From Pachyseris speciosa (Eukaryota; Cnidaria; Anthozoa; Scleractinia; Pachyseridae), in assembly GCA_016490735.1 (NCBI GenBank), contig JAEMWC010000232.1, positions 721,001 through 785,000 of the forward strand: 64,000 nt of DNA. The letters are read 5' to 3'. The position numbers were made by a program, and so were the translations under genes. Below the pieces are notes generated by a model that was not told the origin of the DNA, did not search any database, and saw only the letters and a program-made list of their open reading frames with translations. Within the stretch, counting starts at the first letter, position 1, and every line of letters starts with the position of its first letter. This document shows, one piece after another, positions 1 to 12,400 of this stretch.

Positions 1-2227
1 TAGATTCAATAATTTAGTGACTGATATTTTGGAGTGTGATCAGCTTGGGTGTTCAAATTACACCTGTACAATGAAAACAGCTTATTGCTATTAAACAGCC
101 GTTTTAGTGTTCTCAGCTGTTGCTCCAAATTTACCCCTGACAACCATTTGCATAAAATGTTTAGCTTTATCTTGCAAATTGGCCATTTTTGCCATTGTGG
201 ATGAAAGTTTGGAAATATTGTTATCCCTTGGAGGGAATTAGTTTGTAGAATAAAATAATGTCAGTGGTCAAGAGGAATTTGAGTTTAAGAGTTTCTTGGT
301 AACAAAAATAACACTGAGATTTCACAAGGAAATTGAAACACTAAAACAGTGTACATGCGTGTTTATCATTAAGTCTGAAAGTTGTGACACCTAGATATGG
401 CTTCTACAGAACAATTTTTGCAAAAATTGTGTGATCAAAACACAAAAATCTGGGATCTTATCACAACCAAGCATTTTGAGGATTAACCATTTAACCTCTA
501 AGGGGCCTCCCTTTGTGGAGTAAAATCATCTGGTGTTAGCACCTGAGAAAAAAAAAAAAAAAAAAAAGGCAAACTAAAGATGTCTTTTATGTTTAACTAA
601 GGAGACAAGGTCTTTTCAGCTAAAAGAAAAATAATTAGCTTTCATATACCATGCAGTAGTTATCTTAATGCTTCTTGCATAATTACACCCAATGAATTCT
701 TTAACTGTCATTTTATGGACACCAGTATTTTTTGATCGAAGCCTTATTGTTAGAAACAGTGATTGAAAGCCTCAGTGGGAATTTGAAATCCAGGTGTCCC
801 AGTCAATCTTCTGAGATCAAGAGTAAAACTACTGAAAAGCCACATCTCGGTGGGCAAATCAAAATGTCATTCTGTATAAAAAAGATTTCACTCAATTGTT
901 GGAAGCTGATTTCTAGCTTACACTTTGATCACAAAGAGCAATATTAGAAACCAAACAGTGACCTAAAGTTGTATTTTACAGTGATGTTCACCACATTACT
1001 CTGCAACAGGATGAAAGCCTGGAGAGGGCAGCAGGATGTAAGAGGAGAATCCCCATACATACTCAAAGAGACAGGAGAAATGTTTGTCATACAGTTGGAA
1101 TGAAAATCCTTAAAATCTACCACTGAACTGTGGTCTAGGATAAAGTGGCCAGTTTACATGTATTAAACCGACCTCTTAACCTTTAATGAGGTATAAAGGT
1201 AATATGACTTGCCAGCAAGTTCACAATTTTTTTTTTAAATTCTACTCAATGTTAATTTTCAATAATATTGGGCTTACAATATGCCAACTTCTGGGGGAAA
1301 ATGGCACTATGCTTCTTGAAAATTTGTTGTAGACCATATGTCAAATTGAGGAACATCCAAGGGAAACAAAAGATGGACGTTTGTTTTATAAGCTAATTTA
1401 GTGTAGAACAAGGGTTCCAAAGTCACTTTTAGTAAGCCAAAAACAACAGCAAAATGCCAGTCATTGCCCATAGGCTGCAAAGTCCCTGTTAAGCACATTT
1501 TGGAGAGCTGACAATACTTCACCCTGTCCTCTGTTAAACATATTTTGAACAAAAGATTACAACAGTTTACAAGAATACCCATAAGTTAAGCTTGTATCTT
1601 TTGATAGAAATGTAATCTTGTTTTACTCTCACTTTATACCTCAAACCACACTGAAGATACAACGTAAAGTAGCACTCTGCACGAAGTATATCTACAGGTA
1701 AGTGACCTTCAAGTCTGTAACCAAAATTATGAACTTCCATATTGATTACAGTACCTTTGATTTCTATAGCCGGAAGTTTCTGGAATAATTTCCGAGATTC
1801 CCATAACAGCAAGTAAGGCAAATTACAATCAGTACCTTTCGCAAATGCAGAACCTCAAATTACACCTTTCAGCAGAACGTGTTGAAAAGTAGCGAGGCAG
1901 CGATACTATTAAACGCTATTTTATCCGTAAATTATCAAGGACGTGATATTTGTCCCACAGGAAGCAGTTGTCCAAATTTTCCCGTTGTCGTGCGTGTGTA
2001 ACGTACGTCGTTGCATTTTGGCTTCAAGTTTAGAGTTTAACTTAGCCATTTTAAATGCATCGAAATCTTTATCGTCGAAAATATATTATTTTAAATATCG
2101 AGTGACCCATTTAAATATTTTATACAAACTTTTCGATGTCTCAATGACGTGACAGATAATTCAAAGACTTGAAAAATAAATTACTTCTTTGACCTAATAA
2201 AGTGAGAAAACGTTAGAGAATTCAAAC
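1..2227. other. Left flank, probable intron of the SPATS2-like gene
   Basis: No exon could be supported here. The donor site at the low-coordinate end of the fourth SPATS2-like exon means the gene continues leftward, so this stretch is most simply intron, but a further exon could be hidden. It contains a poly-A run near 550-567. Open frames at 1307-1582 and 1567-1821 (minus) match nothing I recognise and have no splice or domain support. Confidence 0.4.
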
Positions 2228-2913
2228 CTTAGACTTTTTTCCTTGGGTATTCCATTCTTTTAAAATATTTTCCGCTTCCCCTGAAACGGAACAAAACAGA
2301 ATTTATAAGTTAAGTTAATGAATATTTGTTGGAATTTGACATTCTTCTGTGCGTAGAAACGGGACAAATTGTGTCCACAACGATGGTGAAATTTTCTAGC
2401 CTCTGGTCATTGACCGTCTGTTAAACCATGAAAAATATACGTTTAAAATGGACTGTCTTTCAATAAAAAAAATTCCGAAAATGACTCACCGGTTGTGAAG
2501 CACCCAATAGCTGCTTCTACGTTGTAATCACACGATTGAAGTACCAAGGTTATGTCGTCTTTGCTTCGAAGAGGGAAGGCTTCACGAATGAAGGCAATCT
2601 TCGAAGTCAATGTAAAAAGAAAAATTACCGCTGTCAGTGTTAAATCAAACCAAATTAATTCACGAATTTACGGTTTGTGGCGATAAGCAGCAAAATATAT
2701 ACTCACCCCTGACTTCAAATTAGCGGAAGTTCCCTGGTCAGCGAAATTCAAGTCTGCAAGAACACGACCGCTTCGTGTATCGAAGAAGTCTTTTCGATTT
2801 CCTAGAAAGACGGAAAAACGAAGGTTAGTTTCCAAGATTTCGTGGAAACCTGACCACTTTCTCCGTAAACAGAAATATTACGAACCTTGTTTAACAGCGT
2901 TCTTCTTCGCCAT
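2228..2913 (-). CDS. SPATS2-like protein, N-terminal exons (partial gene)
   Basis: Four exons read on the minus strand: 2886-2913, 2707-2801, 2490-2598 and 2228-2280. All have GT/AG borders and consistent phase, giving 95 codons that continue off the window after 2228. The start ATG is at 2913-2911 (MAKKNAVKQ). The order of motifs matches the SPATS2/SPATS2L N terminus: a short basic start, a variable segment, a UBA-like helical segment (IAFIREAFPLRSKDDITLVL, then NVEAAIGCF), then ILKEWNTQGKK, which parallels the VLKEW...GKKK stretch of the vertebrate proteins. SPATS2 family members are cytoplasmic proteins linked to RNA binding and stress granules; their exact role is poorly known. The family call rests on remembered alignment of about 90 residues. 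The coiled-coil core and C terminus are outside the window. Confidence 0.7.
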
Positions 2914-5664
2914 TTTCAACGGCGATGTCGGTGCCGGCGTACCGGAGTAAAACCCGCTAAAAAACTGCAAAGTGAGAAACTTCCCGCACTGATTGGCGCA
3001 GCAACTCTCCTTTCCACTTAGTATCAAGAATCTTTATCTTAATCCGCTATGACAGAGGGTTAATCTGGAACTGCTGTGAGTAAATACACGTCTGTTTCTG
3101 TCAAATTTGAACACAAATAGATTCTTCAAACGCAAATACACAAGTAATTCCTTTTTGCTACGATCATGACGAAATATGGCGGAAAAGTGGTTGCTTGACT
3201 CTCTGATCAAATGCTTTATTCTTATAACCCACTTGGTTGTCATGAGTTTCCAGCCATCCAGTAATAAATCGTATTTTCCCCGCCTGTATTGTTCCTCATC
3301 CAATCACCGTAAAGCTTCCGCTTAGGATCCCCATTAACAAATAACAGAAAGCCTCTTTAATTTTCAAAACAAACAAATTCTGTATTCAAGACCTCAAAAC
3401 AAGAGAGGGGTTGATAAATTATTCACATCAATGAGTTCTTTGTCTAAAAAAACACGATTTAACGCTATTTCATACACACGAACCGACATGAACACAATCA
3501 TTTGAGCACAGTGCGCAGAAATACCAAAACAATTTAACTTCAAATCCTGATTATTTCTTAACAACTTCTCTTCTGGAAAAAGACATTTTAGAGTGGAATT
3601 TTGTTTAAGGAGATTTTTTGACAGGCAAATGGCAAAGTTATGAAAATAATTATATCGCGTGACCACACAGAGAGATTAAACAGCTCGGGTGGCATTCCAC
3701 TTGATGTGACACGTATCACAACATAGATCGGATACTCCCAGACAACGATAATACACGCCTTAACGACCTTTTATCGACCGTAAAATACCTGCAGGATTTT
3801 ACGAGCACATTACTCGGCTCGGGAGATTGGGCAACCACTCCCCACGTTATAATATTAAATATATTACTTTTAAATTACTTTTTTTCTGTGATCCTGTTTC
3901 ACCTTGGCGACAAAGCAACTCATTGCTTGTACTCGTTCAATACCTGTGAATGACAGGTCACTGGCGAAGCTAAATATTGAAAACGACAAAAAACCTAATT
4001 TACAGTCAGTGTTTCAACTGCCATTTTCCATTTTTTTTCGGCCGTAACAGCCAAATCCTTCCTTGACAAAACAGGACAATGGTTAATATAGGAAATGAAA
4101 CGGAATAGCAGAAGGCAAGAAATCAAAACATTTTATCCAAAGTTTAAAAACAAAGAAATCTAGAATGTGCCAATATCAAAAAGAACAAGACCTTACTTAC
4201 CTTGTGGGAGGGGTGGGCTCAGGAGTCCAATAGCCTCCCTCCTCCCCTCAGCAATCATAAGGGAACAAATAACTATTTCACCCCCTCCTCTTCTAAAAAA
4301 TTTTCTAGCAGTGGATCAGTAAATAAAACAAGAACAGCAAATGCAGAAAGAGCTTCCATGTCTGAACAATATCTGAAAACTATGTTCATAAACTTTGTAG
4401 CTAAGCTGTTTGGACAAATTTGTGTAAACATTGGCATTTTCCAGTGCTGCTGCCTCAACAAATTTATCTTATTGCATGAAAAGAACTAGCCTGTGTACAG
4501 ACACCCCCTCCAAAGGAACTTGCATGGTGACCAAGGGGCGCCCAACACATGCCACAGGACCACCAAGTTTTCACACTTGCATAGTCATATTATTCCTGCC
4601 AAATCTCACACATTGTGTGTGAGTCTCACACCTGCAGACCAAAGACATTGATCTCATGCATTGAGGGCAATTTCTCACGCTTGACTTAGAAATCCAGTTT
4701 TTTCCCCGTAAATGCTCCAACCTGAATGGCGCTTAATGTAGAGTTTGTGTCCTAACTGTATCAGAGTACGCTAAAATGTCACATTTCAGTTTGCATTTGA
4801 GGGACTGAAATATGTTCAAAAGCCATCAGAAAAGCCTCAAATAGCTTCGGAAGTGTTCAGAAGTCATCGGAACATCTTTGGACATGTTCGGTAGCGTTCG
4901 GGAGTCTTCGAGAAATTGTGGGTTGTTGCCAGAACATTTTTCGGAAATTCTGGTCACGAGGAGACAAAAATCTCACGATTTGACTCTGAAAAAGTTGGCA
5001 GGTATATCATATAAAACACAAGCCCCATCAATTTCCTTATTAATTTATTCTTAGCAATCTTCATTGCCATTTTCAATTCAAGTACTTACATGTACAAACT
5101 TTGCAATAAAAGAAATTATGAGAAAAATCTTCAAGTTACAGCTTGAGAGAATAAAGAAAAGTGAAACAATAAATCTGGATTTACATAAAACTCTTTAAAC
5201 CTGACTGCAACTTGCATTAAAACTGGGAAAAGGTTGAAAAATAAATAGCACAGCAAGGAATGCAATACTTCAGTTTTCAGAAACACCACAAAAAAGAGCA
5301 TCACAGCTTTTACTCATGGTTAAGCTAAAGTATTTGATGAAAATGTCACACATGGTTTGAAGTTGGTTATGCCGAGGGTAAAAAAGGTCATTATAATTTT
5401 ATTTTTATGTATATCAAGATGAGGTTTGATTGAAGTGTGGAGGGAAACAATATTTCCTCCAAGTTTGCGAAAAGCAATTAAACACTCACAAAAATGCAAC
5501 AAAACCATTATCAGTGCAGTACCTGTACTTCCTGATCAACAATATGATGTATGTTTTTATGTTTAGTACAGTATGTATTTCTATTCTGTGTATTTCTAAA
5601 CTGTTTCAACTCTGAAAGTAAAAAGACACTATACACCATGATTCAACCTTTTGAAAGCCTTAGC
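2914..5664. other. Intergenic region between the SPATS2-like 5' end and the NEURL2-like 3' end
   Basis: No gene supported. The first few hundred bases above 2914 should hold the SPATS2-like promoter; a TTCCCGC word and an ATTGG (CCAAT) word lie near 2980-2995. The open frame 3034-3303 (minus) has no recognisable domain. The stretch 4640-4980 has short repeated words of the TTCGGA/GTTCGG kind and looks like decayed repeat. Confidence 0.4.
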
Positions 5665-5670
5665 TTTATT
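5665..5670 (-). terminator. Polyadenylation signal AATAAA of the NEURL2-like gene
   Basis: TTTATT on the plus strand reads AATAAA on the minus strand and lies 58 bases past the NEURL2-like stop codon. The spacing fits a short 3' UTR. Confidence 0.5.
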
Positions 5671-5727
5671 ATAGTCTCACAGTGGTCTGTATTATTCAAT
5701 ATAAATATCTAAACTGTCTACAAATAG

Positions 5728-8700
5728 TCACTCTTTTAAAAAGTCTGTAAGAATCTTTGGAATCGGTAACACATCTAATTTGTCCTTGTCCTTCACCCAT
5801 TTTAGTATTTCAGCCTTGCAAAGCTCCTCCAAAGTCCCCACTGAGAAAATAAAAGAGAAAGTAAATGAGATGTACAGAGTAAATATTAGAAATATTAAGG
5901 ATGGTAATAATACTAAAAAAAAATAATAACAATAATAGAAGATTATAATTGAAGACTCCTCTAGTACATGTACTTCAGGAAGAAGGAATGGACCTGGTTC
6001 TAAGAGAGTGTAGGAAGCAAATTTATAGCACTAAGAATGTTCACCATCATCATCATCATCATCATCATCATTATAACAATTAATTTATGAAGAACGATTT
6101 ACAGTAACATTAGCCGTACAGTTCGTTTACTTTTCTAATCCGCTCAAACTAAATCTTTTTTTTACAATTTATTACAATTTTATTACAATTTTACAATTTA
6201 GACTGACCTACAGGTAGCTTAGCTAATCATGGCAGGCCAGTCTATTGAAACAGAAGCAATTATATTAGAGTAAAAATTTTCGCTTTTTAATCAAGAGAGT
6301 TTACTATCAAGGGTTACTTATATTTTTTTTTTACAATTTATTACAATTTTATTACAATTTTAAAATTTAGACTGACCTACATAGAAACAGTTTCAAATAT
6401 ACAGTCTTGTTACATGTAAATAAGAAAGTTTTGATGTTAGCTTTAAAACTAGTTAAAGTCTTGCAGCAGCTAATTGCATCAGGCAGGGAATTCCAGAGCT
6501 TTGGTGTAGCATGCTGGAAAGCATGGTCACCATAGTGTGATAGTCTTGCAGGTGGGATTGTATCACTGCCTCCTTCTTGGTGCCTCCTAATACAGTGGTA
6601 TTATTGTGCAGTTTAGAAGTATGTCTTCGCAAACGCTACTGGAATGTAGAAAGAAAATTGAGGAAACCACTCATTTTTCTGAGACAAAAATTTTTTTTTT
6701 ATAAATCTTAAGTTTGCACAAACTCTGGAAAACAAACAATAGTCTATAATGAAACTCTATTCTGGGATAAAATCCACATCAATTTAAAAGACCTAAATGT
6801 TTTCAACGTCACTAAAAACATTCCCAAAGACCAACATAATTCCATCAGAAAAATACTACTTAGAAAAGTCTCCAATCACTCTTTATCGTACACTGTACAG
6901 TCACATTTTCTCTTTATGATGTATACTTTCTGATCTCTTTTAACTCAAAGATTTAAAACAGCTGGAGAATGACTTGAAAATGTTGTAGTTACTTCAGTCT
7001 CCAGGCTCTAAATTGTTACATACAATTCAAGTGTTTTGTTTTGTCTTTGTTTAATTTTATATAATTATCTATGTAATGAAAGAGAAGAGCAAAATAAAGT
7101 TGTCATGAAGTTGTTGTCAACAATAATGCTAAAAAGCTTTAAAATACTTGACAATTTATGGCATTTTTTTTTTCAAAATTGCTGCAGCTTAAAGTTCCCT
7201 GAAAAATACATGGTATACTGTATGTGGAAAAATACATGGCATGAAGACTGGTAACAGTGCCAGAAATTCAATGACTTTTAGCTTATGACGTTTGCCAAAG
7301 ATTAAAGAAACTGAAACCAAAAGGATCTGATGCATGGTTGATTTCTTTTGTTCTCATCTGAGTTTAGCTGATTCAGTTTCTGCTTAACCCAAGTCTTTTA
7401 ATCAAAAAAATTGCAGAGCTTCATTTCTGACACCATAATTTACCAACTGTAAGAGACACTGTCACTCAAGCTAAATAATTGGACTTTATATTTACAGTCA
7501 ACGCTGCTCTACAGTGAACAGACTTTTCTGGCACAGCCCATTTTCCTTCGCGACAGAAGGAGACATTGACCAGACTGTATGACAAAACAATATGAGTGAA
7601 TTTAGAGGGATTTGACTTTAAAGGCCAAAAAGAAATATTCACCCCTTTAGCAGAAAACCCAACATTTATGTACCATGCAAAAAAAGTTTCCTTTAGAAAG
7701 CACCATCCTTGACAAATCCTTTTGTCAGGGAAAACTCCTGTAAATGTATTTATGTTTCCAAGCAGTGCTTTATTTATTACTATATTTATTGACAAATTCC
7801 TTTATTTCATCATACAGTATAATTATATTAACATATAAAGTTATTAATTTATTCTATTTATTCTCAATTAAAATTTATCAGGAACTGTTACCCACCTTGA
7901 ATAGTTAATGCTAACTGTGGGTAACAAACATTGTACACAAAATTAAATGAATGGATGAATGAATGAATGAATGAATGTTTTCAGTGAGAATGGATGGAAC
8001 CATCTTTAAAAGGAGCAATATAACATTGCAGACCCCTATGTTGATCAAACATGTTTTACAAATAATTAATTGAAAAACTTGGTGGGAAAAAAGCAAATGA
8101 AGACACAATAACTGATATTTTTTGGAGTTTCAACTACAGCCCGATTAAAAACGCTTATCCCTAGAGGTGTAAAATTTTTCTTTTATATTAATCCCCCTCA
8201 ACTTAAACCCACTCCCTCCACAAACCGAGCCCTGTGTTCAGATGCTACTATCTGTCAGCCCACTTTGTCAGCCTCACAATGTCAGAGAGCAAATCATACA
8301 CACATTTCCTTCTCTCTATGGGCAATCCTGATTAAAATATGTTGCACTGAAATGGTTTTTCTGAAGCAGTCCAATTTATCGTCTGAACTGGGTTTAAAAA
8401 AACATGTAAGAAAGGTGTTTGTTTTTTCATATCACCTTTTCAAATTAATTATGATTATTTTTTGTTACTGTGATATTTGCAGCTATGGGTTTTTTGACAT
8501 AATAGGTCTGATGACAACTTTCAGATGAGACTTAAAGCTGACCTTTTAAACTGTTGTCTTTTAAAATAGAACTCACTTCCACTTACTGTTAAGCATTCAC
8601 TTCCAAGAGAACTAAAAATATATTAGCAGAATATGCAGTTTACAGCTCCATGTTTAAAAAGCCATCTGGTATTCGAGATACAGTACCAGGCTAAATGTAA

Positions 8701-11700
8701 GTTGACAGTCTCGAATCAAAACTTGATCCTCGAAGCTACTGAGAATCAAGTGTCAAGGTTTGAGGTTCGAGTTTCGAGTTTCAAGTTTTGAGTTTTGAGC
8801 ATCAAATATTGAGTTTTGAGAGGCTTGAAGAATTTTTTGAGGATCTCAATAATGGATTTCAAGGTAACAATAATATTAATTTCTCTGACCTCAAGCAGTA
8901 AGAGACAACAAAAGCAATTTTTGCAGAGCTCTTGCTCTTCTTACAGTTGAACTGAATGTTAATGAGCATCTCTCTTTATGATAGATGTCATGATGTGTCT
9001 CTTTGCCCTAATCCTCACCTAACCACAAGCAATTCCATTGAAGACTTCAAAAATCCGACAATAAGCCTTCTCATTTTTGAGCCCCCTGGCTTATAGACCC
9101 ATCTATATGTTAACAAATGAAATATAAAAGTTCCCTACTTTCAAGCCCCTCTCCTGCTATACCCCCACTTCCGCTGTATGAGGCATCATCTTTAACTAGA
9201 CAAACTGAGGTCAGAAACCCAAAGTTTTTAAAGGTAAGTATATTGGAATAATTGCCAATGCATCAGTGGAAACCTTAAAATAATGGTCTAGCTTTGCTAC
9301 CAAAGACTGTAGTACTGCATTGACACTATAAACTCCTGTATTCCATCAAAGATAACAAGGATGGAAATGGATTGAAATTTGAAAAAATTTGCCAGTCTTT
9401 TCAAATTTTCAAGCAATGCATTGAAAAATCACCAAAAAAGTTATTATGGTTAGCTCTCCCTGCTAAAATTTCATTGGAATTCATCTTGCTGATTCTGTAG
9501 GAGCATTTTTTGCACAATAACAGGTAAAAGGCAGTAATTTAGGCAGAATTAAACAAAAAAAAAAAAAGAAAAAGAAAAACAAAAGTCCCAGTGACAGTGC
9601 TCCTTTAAGAACCAGTAACCAGTTATTTTTACTGGCTTTTCAAGCAAATTTTACCAGCTGTGTTGATGGAAGTCAAGTAATGATGAACTGTTATGTGTAC
9701 CAGACTTTGCTACTTTGTTACCTGGTATTGTTGTCTTTTATCTTCCTATTCAAAATCTCAACAAGAACCATGAGTAGTGTTACTATTTTGGGTGAGACCT
9801 GATCACAAGCCATCTCCAGAGAAGAATGAAAACCATAAAGTACCTTAGATAATGAAACAGACTGGTTTAAAAACAACATCGCTGGGGGTGGGGAGTACTC
9901 CCTATAATGGCCTATACAGGAAATCTGTCATTTCGGTTTTTAAAAGGGCCTTTCATTAAAATATTTTGAACACACATACCTCATGACTGTACTGTTTTAA
10001 TTTATTGAATGCTACATGAAAATGACAAGAAGACTCTGGCATACAAGCAGCAGGAACTTTGAATTAAAGCATCAAAACCACATAATCATCGTCGTGGCTA
10101 TCCCTTGAGACGAGGATGATGGTCTTCAAATCAATTACTCTGCTTGTGGACTCTAAGATGACTTATGAGACCAATTTTGGCCTTGAATGTTCTTTGGCAC
10201 TGAGGACAGGTGGTTCCAGATGGCAACGGGAGATTATTTCTAGCTTCTTGTTGTCTCTCCTTTCTCAAACGTCTCTTCTCCTCTAATGCTGCACACCTAC
10301 TTGTTTCAAAGAACACTGCCCCTGCATGTGTAGTTGCACGCCAAAAATCTCTATTCTTTGCATCAGTTTCCAGGTTCTGATATCAATGTTGCACTTCTTC
10401 AAATTGGCTTTCAGAGTGTCTTTGTACCTCTTTTTCTGACCACCCCTCTTCCTTGATCCTTCTTTAAGTTGTGAGTAGAAGACCAGTTTTTGGAAGTTGC
10501 TCTTCTGACATTCGGACAACATGGCCACTCCACCTGAGTTGACTCTTGATGATAAGAGCTTCTATGCTGGATACATTTGCATCCTTAAGTGTGCTGACAT
10601 TGGTTTGTCTGTCATCCCAGCTCATCTTTAAAATGCTCCGTAGGCAGCGCTGATGAAACTTTTCTAGTGTTTTCAGATGTCTTCGGTATGTTGTCCACGT
10701 TTCCCAGGCATACAGGAGGGTTGGAAGTACTACTACTTTGTACACAAGAATTTTTGTGTCAGTTCAAATGTCATGGTATAGAAATACTCTCCTCTTAAGA
10801 TGTCCAAAGGCTGTCCCAACATATTTCAGATGATGCTGGATCTCATCATCCAGGTCAACACTGGAGGAAAGGTGACTTAATAATAAATAATAATAATATT
10901 AATAATAATAACCTTTATTTACCCTCGGTAGTATTTATAACACAAAGGCTAGTGGGGCCAAGCAAATACAGTAACAAATATTAATTCAAATAAACAAATA
11001 AACATGATAAGAATCCCAACTGGCCAGAGGCAAACCAGTCAGCTATTTACAAGGATGACCGAGGAGTTGAACCAGGGACTACCCAGCACAACACCATCTA
11101 GTGGCCAGAGTGGGATTTGAAACCGGGGTGACCGCATTGAAATCCAGCACCCCAAACCACTCGGCCATCCTGCCTCCATGACAAGAATCTGATTTACTGG
11201 CCCCATGTCTGGCACCAGTGTCACAAGGTCCTAATCAACCAAAGAGCTTTAAGCTTCTCCAAAAGACCTTTGATGTCAGGGGTTTCATGAGAAGCTGGCA
11301 ACTGGTGAAAACAGCTGCCTACTTTGTCAGAATTTACCTCATATTCCTGCCTTCGTTGCCTGTATTTTCACTCAAATGGTTTAAAAAAATTCATCAGGTT
11401 ACCACCTACTTTAGAATTAGTTAGCTCAGACAGCTATTTAAAATCTTATTGAAACCCCTGATGTACAGCTGTAACTCCCCTCCCCCCCCTCCACACACAA
11501 TTTTTTCCCAATATATTAAACAGTACTGCAAAGTAAACCTCAACAGCAAACGTAAGTTAATACTTACCTCCAAAATATTTCAGGGCAACTTGCTTTGTCC
11601 TACCATAAACATCAAACACACCAAATACTTCTTTCTTAGAAGGTATACCAGATATCGCAGTGCCTTGATTAACTCCATTAACAAAATAATTTAAGTTCCC

Positions 11701-12338
11701 TTGACTTGTAACCTGAACGCCTATAACGTCATTAATTTTGAGTGAATGTATGCTAAAGTTATATTCTTTTTCTATTTCTCCATTGTGGATTCGAGTGCCA
11801 GAAAGCATCCAATAGTCCTTGCCCTCTGGAGTGAATAGATCTGTTGCCGCTCTCACAATCCTTGTGTGAGGACAGTTCGGATTTCTGGTGGTGATTCCAA
11901 ATCTCTGCAAAATACGAAAAAGCAGCTAAATTAAGCGAAGGTTTGCACTTGACACTCTTCCTATCAATTTTACACCATGTAATTAATAAATTGTTGTTTA
12001 ACACACTTTCTAGTTTCTCTCAGGTCATCTCATTTCTTTTTCTTTACTTTCTAGTGTACACGACTCTGTATGTAATTGTATGCCATGGCTCATGTTATAA
12101 CCTTTTTGTGTGGCAAAATGATAATGATAATGATAATGATAATGGTGATGATGATAATGATGATGATGATAGACTGGTCATAAGTTGAAACACGGGATCA
12201 AGTGCATCGGAAACTGTTTATCTGTCCAGGTCATCCCAGGTTATCGGTGTACTGGGGACATTAGGGCATAAGGCACAAGGGGATTGGAACGTGGCTGAGC
12301 CACTTGGGTCATGCCTTACAGCAAGAGCAGTGACTGAC

Positions 12339-12400
<62 letters not shown>
